Assembly: GCA_004353515.1 (NCBI GenBank)
Contig: SMNZ01000006.1
Coordinates: forward strand, 248,001 to 312,000
Direction: 5' to 3'
From: Alteromonadaceae bacterium M269
GTDB taxonomy: Bacteria; Pseudomonadota; Gammaproteobacteria; Enterobacterales; Alteromonadaceae
DNA length: 64,000 bases
A program made the translations under genes and the position numbers. Below are positions 17,656 through 25,410 of this stretch, piece by piece; position 1 is the stretch's first letter; each line of letters begins with the position of its first letter. The notes beneath the pieces were generated by a model that ran no database searches, was not told where the DNA came from, and saw only the letters and a list, made by a program, of their open reading frames with translations.

Positions 17656-18471
17656 TTATGACGCTAGCCAGTTGTTCACTTTATCGATAGCTTCATGAGC
17701 TTGTATATTTTGAAATATGAGTCTTTTGAACGTTTCAGCTTGCTCTTCGTCCTCAGGATAAAAATGATTGAGCCACATTCCGAATTCCTCGTAGCCAAGA
17801 ATATCTTTCTCTAATCTTTGCTTTAATAGTGCCAACACATTAGGGCTAGCTGTATAACCACGAGACATAAAGAGAATAATGCGAATACAAAGGCCAAAAT
17901 TTGCATTTAGGGTTTTTTTATCGCTGACAACGGTAATTCTGTTGTTTTTGAGGTCATCGTAAGCGCTACCAAAAGGACTAAAAATACTACGGGTTTTGTC
18001 GTCGTAATAAAAACTATTAATTGAGAAGTCGCGTGTGTCTGCGTCTTCTTTTAGGCTCGCGCCTCCTTTGAAGTTAGATGTATAAAACCCCCTGGTAATA
18101 TCAGCCGAGTTGCGTAACACATTAATATCGATAGGGCTGATATCACCCTCGATACAGATATGGCCAAAGTGTGCATGTATGTCCATAGGAATGTTATCAC
18201 CGATAGTTTCTCTTAAGAAATCTAGAGCACCTTCTGTTCGACAGTCAACGGATATATCTATATCCCTTGAGCTTTGGCCGCTTAGCCAGTCTCTTACCGC
18301 ACCACCAACAATATAACTCTTGATATTTCGAGCATCGAGCTCTGACAAAAGCTCTCTGACGCTAAAACTAGGCGATCGGTTGAATGCTTTATTGATATCT
18401 TGGTCGATGATGTCTTGCAGGTTATTGGGGCTTAGATTGCTGACGCTTTCATAGAAGTCAAATTCGTCCAT
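17656..18471 (-). CDS. polyA polymerase/CCA-type nucleotidyltransferase head-domain protein
   Basis: A 271-residue member of the class II polynucleotidyltransferase superfamily. The head domain shows YIVGGAVRDWLSG and SRDIDISV with the two metal aspartates, and the later TRDFSINSFYYD segment. CCA-adding enzymes and polyA polymerases are usually 400 residues or more. This protein stops soon after the head and neck and lacks the long body and tail, so tRNA maturation is doubtful. It lies 25 bases upstream of the ribD-type gene in the toxoflavin-like run. A tailoring step that puts a nucleotide on a small molecule, or loss of the original role, is possible. Only the fold is certain. Confidence 0.75.
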   Translation of the reverse strand: MDEFDFYESVSNLSPNNLQDIIDQDINKAFNRSPSFSVRELLSELDARNIKSYIVGGAVRDWLSGQSSRDIDISVDCRTEGALDFLRETIGDNIPMDIHAHFGHICIEGDISPIDINVLRNSADITRGFYTSNFKGGASLKEDADTRDFSINSFYYDDKTRSIFSPFGSAYDDLKNNRITVVSDKKTLNANFGLCIRIILFMSRGYTASPNVLALLKQRLEKDILGYEEFGMWLNHFYPEDEEQAETFKRLIFQNIQAHEAIDKVNNWLAS

Positions 18472-18522
18472 TTTATGTCGCCTTTTTACGTTTAATGTTC
18501 ATAAGTGTTATTTTGTAGAAGC

Positions 18523-20046
18523 CTATTTAAATTTCATTAATAAGAAGGAGATTAACCATATTATGCTTGATGCTAATGTTATGATGGCGATGGTAAAAAA
18601 AGCATCAATAAAGGCAATATGTTCAGATATTTGATTAACATATTGATTAATCTCGCCTTTTACTACAGAGTCTACTCGCCATGATACTAGGCTGTATTTT
18701 TCAATTTCCATACTGAGATTCTTTCCATATTCTAGGAATTCACCGCCGTCCTCTCTTAAATTGTCCATGATGTTTTCTGAGTTTTTATAGGAAGAAATAG
18801 AGTAGTAACCGCTAAACATTAAAATACCAATAGATGCGCCAATTTGACGGGCGAAGTTCAGCATGCTGGATGCATACTCGGTAAACTTTCCGTCTAAAAC
18901 TCTGAACGAGCTGGAATAGAGACTGGGCAGCAATATTGATAACCCTAGCCTTCCCAGAACAGAGCTCATAATAATAACGTTAAGTGATGCACCGAGTTCA
19001 TATGTTGATAGATAAAAACTGGCAAAAGCAAACAGGAGTAGGCCGGGAAAGACAATGACAATAGGAGAGTATTTATCACTGAGTCTACCTGCTAATGGTG
19101 AGGCAACTGCCATGGCTAGTCCGGCTGGCAGCAACGCTAATCCTGCTGTACCTGGAGTCATGTGCAGAGTTTCGATCATATACAAGGGAACCAGCAAAAT
19201 CGTACTGAACATGCCGCTAGAGAGTAAAAAAATAACAACGAGATTGATGGAAAAGGGAGCGACTTTAAAAAGCTCCGTATTGACTAAGGGGTTAGAAACA
19301 CGATTTTCGACAAACACAAAGATAACTAATAGTAAAAGTGGTGCAAGGATGAGCACAGGTAGCCAAAGGTAGGCGGTAGACTCTTCAGTCATGTAAGAGA
19401 TTGAGAAGAAAATACTACTGATAAAGAGTGTGAGTAATAGTAATCCCACCCAATCGTACTGACCATTGCCGGACGTTTGATTATCGTCAGGTAGAAAGTT
19501 ATAGGCTAGTACAGCTGAAACTGCGGCAAACGGGATTTGAAAATAAAACAGCATGGGCCACTGAAAAGCATCAATCAGCAGGCCACCGGCAACAGGACCA
19601 ACAGCGGGAGCCATGAGCATAATAAGACCGTAAATTCCCATGGCAGTCCCTATACGATCTTTAGGAAAGCTATTGGCAACAACTATGGCTGCCAAAGGAG
19701 CTTGGAGCCCCGCAGAGAAACCTTGCAAGGTACGGCCTATCAACAGCTCACTGACAGTCGTTGCACTACCTCCTACCCATGTGCCGATAATGAATAGCAC
19801 AAAACTAACAATGGAAACCTGCTTAACGCCGAATCGTTTGACTAGGTCTGCTGCCATAAGCATCGCTAATGTCATCACTATCATGTACAGGGTGACTGTC
19901 CATTGTGCTGTCTTCAAATCTATGCCAAAGGCACTCATTAAGTTGGGAAAGGCGACTTCGATGGTGGTACTGGAAAGTAAAGATGTAAAGCCACCTATGG
20001 AGATTGTCAGTACCGGAATCCAACGATTAATGGCTGATTGACTCAA
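18523..20046 (-). CDS. MFS drug exporter, DHA2 (EmrB/QacA) family
   Basis: A 507-residue inner-membrane protein with about 14 hydrophobic segments, the DHA2 layout. Early motifs are STTIEVAFPNL in TM1, RTLQGFSAGLQAPLAAI in TM4 and MGIYGLIMLMAPAVGPVAGGLLI in TM5 (motif C of antiporters). It is preceded, 12 bases away, by a HlyD-type adaptor gene, making an EmrAB-like pair that would need a TolC-type outer-membrane channel encoded elsewhere. The start appears to be TTG with a weak ribosome binding site. Within this cluster the likely job is export of the pathway product and so self-protection, which is an inference. Confidence 0.9.
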   Translation of the reverse strand: MSQSAINRWIPVLTISIGGFTSLLSSTTIEVAFPNLMSAFGIDLKTAQWTVTLYMIVMTLAMLMAADLVKRFGVKQVSIVSFVLFIIGTWVGGSATTVSELLIGRTLQGFSAGLQAPLAAIVVANSFPKDRIGTAMGIYGLIMLMAPAVGPVAGGLLIDAFQWPMLFYFQIPFAAVSAVLAYNFLPDDNQTSGNGQYDWVGLLLLTLFISSIFFSISYMTEESTAYLWLPVLILAPLLLLVIFVFVENRVSNPLVNTELFKVAPFSINLVVIFLLSSGMFSTILLVPLYMIETLHMTPGTAGLALLPAGLAMAVASPLAGRLSDKYSPIVIVFPGLLLFAFASFYLSTYELGASLNVIIMSSVLGRLGLSILLPSLYSSSFRVLDGKFTEYASSMLNFARQIGASIGILMFSGYYSISSYKNSENIMDNLREDGGEFLEYGKNLSMEIEKYSLVSWRVDSVVKGEINQYVNQISEHIAFIDAFFTIAIITLASSIIWLISFLLMKFK

Positions 20047-20058
20047 AATGCAGTCTCA

Positions 20059-21141
20059 CTATTTTTCCAATTTAACCGTTGCCATCAGTCCTGGAATGAT
20101 GGATAAATCTGTTTCTTTTAGTTCTATTCTGACGGGGACATATTGGCGTATACGAATAAAGTTTGACGTTATTTTAGAGCTGGGAAGGACATTTAGCTGT
20201 CCATCAGTTAACGCTCCAACCTTTGAAATAACCCCAGTAATCGTTTCATTTGGATAGGCGTCTAGAGTCACAGACACTTCTTTGCCCAATTCTAGGTGAG
20301 AAAAGTCACTTTCATAAAACTTGGCTTCTAAATATATAGATTCAGGAGCGTGCAGTATGTACAGCCTTTGGCCTTCTAACACATATTCGCCATCGTTAAC
20401 AAAGACTTCGTTTATCACACCGGCAAAGGGAGTGTTATACGTATAACGTGTTATTTTGTATTCAAGGATTTTAAGCTTTGATAATAATGCTTCTCTCTCT
20501 GAAATGAGCTCCTCTTCTCTTTGATTGAATAAAATAGATTTTTCTTTTTCGTTATCTAAATTTTTGAGTGTATTGTTCAATTGCCTCAGCGTAAGTGACT
20601 GAATTTCCTGTTCAGCTTTACGTTTGCGATTTTCAATTTCCATATCATGTATGTCTTTTTTGGCGAGTGCTTCTTGTTCGATAATATGATCTAAGCTCAC
20701 CAACAGCTCGTTGGATTTGTTGAGTTCAAATTCGTTACGCGCTATTTCAGACTGAATAATATTACGTTGTAAAATGGCGTCATCTTTGTTGATTTGAATA
20801 CCGTTTAGATAGAGCTCTTTCTCGGTTTTAATATATTCGATGGCTTTTTCTAATTTGGTGATCTGATAGCGAGTTGCATTGATTTCTTCAGCAATAAGGT
20901 CCGTGTTTAAATCCACAATAACACTGCCCTGATCAACACGATTCCTGATTTTTTCAACAGCTGAATATTCCACTAGGCCGTTAACTGAGCTTCGTACCGT
21001 TGTCAGCCTGGCTTTTAACTGTGCGTTATCAACAGTAATAACGCGATTGAGGGCAACAAACCAATAGAGGCCTACGATGGCAGTTATGATCAGTAATAGG
21101 CTGACAAGTATTTTGCCTTCTAAAATGCGGTGTCGGTTCAT
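20059..21141 (-). CDS. HlyD/EmrA-type membrane fusion protein
   Basis: A 360-residue periplasmic adaptor. It has one N-terminal membrane anchor (about residues 12-31), then a lipoyl-like half (VDNAQLKARLTTVRSSVNGLVEYSAV), a long coiled-coil hairpin from about residue 75 to 215 rich in Glu, Lys and Leu, the second lipoyl half (YTYNTPFAGVINEVFVNDGEYV) and a beta-barrel (LEAKFYESDFSHLELGKEV). This is the classical EmrA/HlyD plan. It pairs with the MFS exporter 12 bases downstream. The partner outer-membrane channel is not in the window. Confidence 0.92.
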   Translation of the reverse strand: MNRHRILEGKILVSLLLIITAIVGLYWFVALNRVITVDNAQLKARLTTVRSSVNGLVEYSAVEKIRNRVDQGSVIVDLNTDLIAEEINATRYQITKLEKAIEYIKTEKELYLNGIQINKDDAILQRNIIQSEIARNEFELNKSNELLVSLDHIIEQEALAKKDIHDMEIENRKRKAEQEIQSLTLRQLNNTLKNLDNEKEKSILFNQREEELISEREALLSKLKILEYKITRYTYNTPFAGVINEVFVNDGEYVLEGQRLYILHAPESIYLEAKFYESDFSHLELGKEVSVTLDAYPNETITGVISKVGALTDGQLNVLPSSKITSNFIRIRQYVPVRIELKETDLSIIPGLMATVKLEK

Positions 21142-21276
21142 TCATTGAATCCATTTAGCCAGTAAATAATTTTGATACTCCTTTTCCGTCTCAATTAGAT
21201 AGTGATGCTCGGATAGCAGAAATTTCGGGTTTAGGTTTAATATTTTACCCTGTTTGAGCCAGGTTATACACTGGCA

Positions 21277-22227
21277 TTAAGTCAATGCCAGCGTGTCTAG
21301 TAAAAGTCTTATAAAACCTAACCTATCGGCACCTAATGCAACATAACAGTTAGCTTCCTGGTTTGAACGTTTGTGCACGTCAATGATGCTTTGTCCGACA
21401 GATTGTGCATTACCAGTCTCTACGCTAACGTGTAAATGTTGTGTCTTGATCAGTTTCGGGTTTATTAAGGCACCAATGCATAAAGCGTCATGCACAGGTG
21501 CTGATCCTTCAATATCCATTTTCTCAAATTGTTCATGTACATCAATGCGTTGCCGTATGAAAAGCTCAGCTGCCAATGATGCTGGACTTCCTTGTTCTAC
21601 CAGTTGTTTGCAATCATCGTAAGTCACCAAGGCTTGGTGTGTTGCATCTAGCGTGACAAGTTGAATGTTGGAAAATCCAGCACTCATAACGATGGCTGCT
21701 GCCTCTGGATCTGCCCAGAAATTAAATTCTGCACTGGCTGTTGTGTTAGCTATGGCATGACCTCCACCCATGATAATTAGTCGTTCAACATTTTTGGCAA
21801 AATCCCTATCCAATGTGCAAGCGAGGGCAATGTTAGTGAGAGGGCCAACAGCAACCAGTGTTGTGTCATGATTAGGTTGTTTAAAATAGTCGACAAGAAA
21901 CTGGGCAGCGTGTTGGGTTTTCGCTTGCGTATCTGTCGGTGGTAATGGCAGTGTTGTTCCGTGTAACGCTTTGGGTTTGTTAGGGTCTCGTGGTGTAGGG
22001 AAGTCGTTTCTCGCAAGTGGCCTGTAAGCGCCGGAATATACGGGTATATGCGAACGATTTATGCAGCTTAAAACACGCAAGGTGTTATCGGTGCAATAGT
22101 CGACGTTGGCATTGCCGTTCACGACTGTACAAGCGACGAGATTTAAGTCTGGGTGGAGAGCTGCCATCATGATGGCGACGGCATCATCGGTTCCAGTATC
22201 CACATCTAAAACTAATTTCAATGACAT
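21277..22227 (-). CDS. inosine-uridine-type nucleoside hydrolase
   Basis: A 316-residue enzyme of the nucleoside hydrolase family, which splits the N-glycosidic bond of ribonucleosides. The calcium- and ribose-binding motif DVDTGTDDAVAIMM is at the N-terminus. VGPLTNIALA, IIMGGGHA and AEFNFWADPEAAAIV, all family hallmarks, follow in order, and the C-terminal His-containing active-site region VHDALCIGALI is present. The length is typical and no signal peptide is seen, so it is cytoplasmic. It sits inside the toxoflavin-like run. There it could remove ribose from a pathway nucleoside to yield a free base, or salvage a by-product; both are inferences. Confidence 0.92.
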   Translation of the reverse strand: MSLKLVLDVDTGTDDAVAIMMAALHPDLNLVACTVVNGNANVDYCTDNTLRVLSCINRSHIPVYSGAYRPLARNDFPTPRDPNKPKALHGTTLPLPPTDTQAKTQHAAQFLVDYFKQPNHDTTLVAVGPLTNIALACTLDRDFAKNVERLIIMGGGHAIANTTASAEFNFWADPEAAAIVMSAGFSNIQLVTLDATHQALVTYDDCKQLVEQGSPASLAAELFIRQRIDVHEQFEKMDIEGSAPVHDALCIGALINPKLIKTQHLHVSVETGNAQSVGQSIIDVHKRSNQEANCYVALGADRLGFIRLLLDTLALT

Positions 22228-22333
22228 TTTCCTATAAAAGAGTGTTAACTAAGAGGCTCTTAATGATTGAGGGAGACAGCGGTAACTAACTGTCCCCCGA
22301 ACTAATAAAAAAACACCTTGCGTATAAGCTAGG

Positions 22334-23860
22334 TTATTCGACAGCAGGACTGATAAGGTCTCCCAAGTCACCAATAACGAGAGAGCCGTCAGGGTGCAAG
22401 GCGTATCGTTTGTGATTCAGTTGTCCACTAACATGCCCTAAATTCAGGTATAGCTTGATTTTGTTTGCGGCAGCATAAACTGACAAGGCCCTAACGGATG
22501 ACGCTGTAGCATGTGCTGAAAAGACGTGAAATTCCTGTGTTGAAGCACGTAGCATCTCAATCATCGCAATCAGTGTTGAACCACTGGCTATTGCGCCATC
22601 GACAATGACACAACGTTGATAAAAGGCCTTATTAGGCGAACTTAAGTCATGACCAACAACTAACCCTTCCTCATAAGGAATACGTTTTGCGTTTGGTTTG
22701 CTTGTTCGACCGAGCGGAAGCACACCAAGCCTATCTGCAATCATGCGTCCTTCACGTTCAGGTGCAATACAAAAGGTGTCATCGAGAGATGACAGATAGG
22801 ACAACCCACCCCTTAATCTGTCGTAAATGGATATCACTGCGTCAAAGAAAGCTAAATTGTCAGGCTTAGATGGATTCTCTAAATTAGCTATTTTGCTCAT
22901 GGTCTCAATGCAATTGACGACTGATTTATCGTAGTCAGAAGCGATACTCAAATGAAAACCTGATACAGCTAATGAGTTATCACCCGACTCAACTGGCTTG
23001 TGGAGGAAGTCGAGCAAGCTATTAGGCAAGTGTGTCAGGGTTTCGAACTTACGCTGAAAACGTATTTCAAACTCACGAGCCGCCTCTTTCATTTTAGCTG
23101 GAGCTTTATCTATTGTTATTGTTTGCAAGTTAGAAAAAATTTCTAAGGCGTGGCTTGTATCTTCATCCTGTGCACTTTCAATATCTTGGCTTTGTGACAC
23201 GTGCTGACGTAACCAACCCTTAGTCGCACCGTCTTCTATCAGTGATTGTGCAAACGCCCATATCGATGGACCAAGTTCCTTAATAACAGACTTGCGACTG
23301 AGAACATCTTCGCGATGTACTCCGGGTAAATTCCACGTACCACCACCTGAGAAGTAATTCTGCAGCAAGGGTTGTAGCCTATCGAGCCCTTTTGCAAATT
23401 TGGCTTCGGCAGTTTCGCCAGCTTCAAATTCTTGCCATAGACTAAATAGCTCGTCACGTAAATCGGAAGGCAGCAGACCATAGAGTCGCTGACCTGCTTC
23501 TAACTCCCTTTCTTCCTGACTTTGTGCATGCTCTGTGTCGTAAAGAAAGGTATCGCCAGCATCGATTTCGACAATGTCATGTATCAGCATCATACGGATA
23601 ACCTTTTCTCGATCGATCGATTCTTCGCTGAACGACGACAGTAGAAGTGCACTCATCGCTGCATGCCAGGAGTGCTCTGCATCGGTTTCAGCTCTAGAGT
23701 TATCGAGTAAAGGGCTACGCCGTTTAACTGACTTAAGCTTGTCCATTTCTAAAATAAAGGTGATGCATTTTTGGATACTTTCCTCCAAGCATGCTTCAGA
23801 CTCTTTAGGCATAGTGACATTCATTTGATGAATTTCCTTATCGTTTGTCGTTGATGACAT
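22334..23860 (-). CDS. HD-domain phosphohydrolase fused to a uracil-phosphoribosyltransferase-like domain
   Basis: A 508-residue two-domain protein. Residues about 20-200 form an HD domain of the HDDC2/YfbR-like group: AEHSWH with His63, LIHDIVEIDAG with His94-Asp95, and a later Asp in FAKGLDRLQP. Relatives act as 5'-nucleotidases. Residues about 300-508 resemble uracil phosphoribosyltransferase: a PRPP-loop-like CVIVDGAIASGSTLIAM, in which the usual acidic pair is Asp-Gly, and the C-terminal PDGSLVIGDLGD. I know of no common enzyme with this fusion. The start may be ATG 23824, which has a better AAGGA ribosome binding site than 23860. It lies nine bases after the VOC gene. A role in dephosphorylating or exchanging ribosyl groups on a pathway intermediate is an inference. 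Confidence 0.82.
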   Translation of the reverse strand: MSSTTNDKEIHQMNVTMPKESEACLEESIQKCITFILEMDKLKSVKRRSPLLDNSRAETDAEHSWHAAMSALLLSSFSEESIDREKVIRMMLIHDIVEIDAGDTFLYDTEHAQSQEERELEAGQRLYGLLPSDLRDELFSLWQEFEAGETAEAKFAKGLDRLQPLLQNYFSGGGTWNLPGVHREDVLSRKSVIKELGPSIWAFAQSLIEDGATKGWLRQHVSQSQDIESAQDEDTSHALEIFSNLQTITIDKAPAKMKEAAREFEIRFQRKFETLTHLPNSLLDFLHKPVESGDNSLAVSGFHLSIASDYDKSVVNCIETMSKIANLENPSKPDNLAFFDAVISIYDRLRGGLSYLSSLDDTFCIAPEREGRMIADRLGVLPLGRTSKPNAKRIPYEEGLVVGHDLSSPNKAFYQRCVIVDGAIASGSTLIAMIEMLRASTQEFHVFSAHATASSVRALSVYAAANKIKLYLNLGHVSGQLNHKRYALHPDGSLVIGDLGDLISPAVE

Positions 23861-23869
23861 AGAAAAATA

Positions 23870-24388
23870 TTAGTGTTCGCCAAGAGGATCACCATAGAGT
23901 TTGTCATAGTTGTAGGTGTCGCCTCGATCATATTTCTTGTCGTAACAAACCAGTTCGACTGTATTCCCTTCGGGATCTTGTAAGAAGATTGAACGCCAAC
24001 CTATCCAAGTGTGAACGGCACGACTAAAAGGCACACCAAGCTTAGTAAAATGCTCGTCTGCGAGATCGAAATCTTCTGCTGCAATATTAATTGCGAAATG
24101 GTGTAATGTCGTGGTCTTAGGCTCTAGGCCCTGATAATCTTCGTTTTGAAAATTAGAGAGCTTTGATTGGGTGAAAAATGTCAAGGTTTGCACGTCTTCA
24201 CGAGGCGCCTCGCCAATTTGTAAAAAAGCCACTTCATTGTCGAAACGCCTCAATAGCTTTAATCCTAAAGCTTGCGTATAGAAATCTATCATAGCATCCA
24301 TGTTGGAGATGCGTAGAACGACTTCCCCTATTCTTCGGCATTGAAAAGGTAGAGTCGATGGTGACTCTTCAATCGGATTTGGTTTCAT
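23870..24388 (-). CDS. VOC (glyoxalase/extradiol dioxygenase fold) protein
   Basis: A 172-residue vicinal-oxygen-chelate protein with two beta-alpha-beta-beta-beta modules. Module one begins GEVVLRISNMDAMIDFYTQALGL. Module two begins LHHFAINIAAEDFDLADEHF and ends with FLQDPEGNTVELVCYD. Candidate metal ligands are Glu22, His96 or His97, and the Glu in NTVELV. The start at 24388 shares one base with the stop of the preceding gene (TAATG) and is preferred to an upstream frame extension. In this cluster it may be a tailoring dioxygenase or a resistance protein, since a VOC enzyme (TflA/TxDE) is known to degrade toxoflavin. Similarity to that enzyme was not measured. Confidence 0.85.
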   Translation of the reverse strand: MKPNPIEESPSTLPFQCRRIGEVVLRISNMDAMIDFYTQALGLKLLRRFDNEVAFLQIGEAPREDVQTLTFFTQSKLSNFQNEDYQGLEPKTTTLHHFAINIAAEDFDLADEHFTKLGVPFSRAVHTWIGWRSIFLQDPEGNTVELVCYDKKYDRGDTYNYDKLYGDPLGEH

Positions 24389-25395
24389 TATGTAATACTC
24401 TCTGCTAATCGAAAACCTATGGCGTAAAGGCTTTTGGGGTAGGCACCGTGCCGCCTTTGGCAACGAGCTAAATCAATAAAGCGGTTAAATGCGCCACCTC
24501 TGGCAATCCTATATAGGCCCAACTTTAAGTAGAGGTCGTCTTCTACGATAGAACCTCCCGGGTAAGCGTGATAATGGGTCGATACGTATTCTTCAACATT
24601 GCCAGCCATATCACATAAACCAAAAGGTGAGTCGCTTTGTGGAAACATACCAATAGGGCTTGTAGATAGTAGTCCTGTTTCCATGGTGTTGCATGCATCA
24701 ACCTGAATATCATTACCCCAAGGGTACTCGTACCCCTTTTCCCCTGCTGCAGCGTATTCCCACTCATATTCAGTGGGTAGTCTGAATTTACGTCCAGTTT
24801 TAGCCGATAACCACTCAGTATATGCTGTAGCTGCTCTATCCGTGACTGTGTAAACTGGCTTGTTGCTGTCCAATATGTTCATGTAGCCAAACTGCCAGCT
24901 GGTTGGGATTTCATCAAACTCACTGTCTTCGAGGAAAGCTTGATATTCCTGGTTAGTCACTGGGTAGCGTGCTATGCGAAATGCATCAAGCTCATATTCA
25001 AAGCGAGGACCTTCTTTTTGAACCCAGCTTCTTTGTACACCGTATTTTTTGAATCGCTCATATAATTCGTCCATAGACTCAAATACAGTCCCAATTTGAG
25101 CTTTCGCGGATTCAATCTCCACCATATCGGGCTCGTAGACCTTTATCCTATCGTCCCCTTTTAGCGAGAGCATAGTGCCAGCACCAAGGCGATGCTCAGT
25201 GCTGTTTTCTTTATCCCTTAACGTGCTAACGAGTAGATCATTACTCTGATCGTAAAAAGGGGCCAAAGTCTGGTTGGATAAAGTGACTCGGGGAGCAACA
25301 TAGTGCTCGGGTAAGCCCATAGCTGCTCGGTCTGATATCTCGTTTATGTTCCCAATAACACGATCTGGCCAGGCTTTTTTTTCTTTGATCTCCAT
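24388..25395 (-). CDS. formylglycine-generating-enzyme-like protein (ToxD-like)
   Basis: A 335-residue protein whose C-terminal 210 residues form an FGE/SUMF1-type domain: YPVTNQEYQAFLED, FRLPTEYEWEYAA followed by YPWGND, SPFGLCDMAGNVEEYV, RIARGGAFN and IGFRLAES, all in the family order. Where true FGE has two active-site cysteines five residues apart, only the second position keeps one (ARCQRRH), so conventional sulfatase-type Cys oxidation is unlikely. The first 120 residues are an extra N-terminal part. In toxoflavin clusters ToxD is a protein of this family located after the WD40 gene, exactly as here. A good AAGGA site precedes the start. Confidence 0.88.
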   Translation of the reverse strand: MEIKEKKAWPDRVIGNINEISDRAAMGLPEHYVAPRVTLSNQTLAPFYDQSNDLLVSTLRDKENSTEHRLGAGTMLSLKGDDRIKVYEPDMVEIESAKAQIGTVFESMDELYERFKKYGVQRSWVQKEGPRFEYELDAFRIARYPVTNQEYQAFLEDSEFDEIPTSWQFGYMNILDSNKPVYTVTDRAATAYTEWLSAKTGRKFRLPTEYEWEYAAAGEKGYEYPWGNDIQVDACNTMETGLLSTSPIGMFPQSDSPFGLCDMAGNVEEYVSTHYHAYPGGSIVEDDLYLKLGLYRIARGGAFNRFIDLARCQRRHGAYPKSLYAIGFRLAESIT

Positions 25396-25410
25396 GTAAG
25401 TCGTCCTTAA

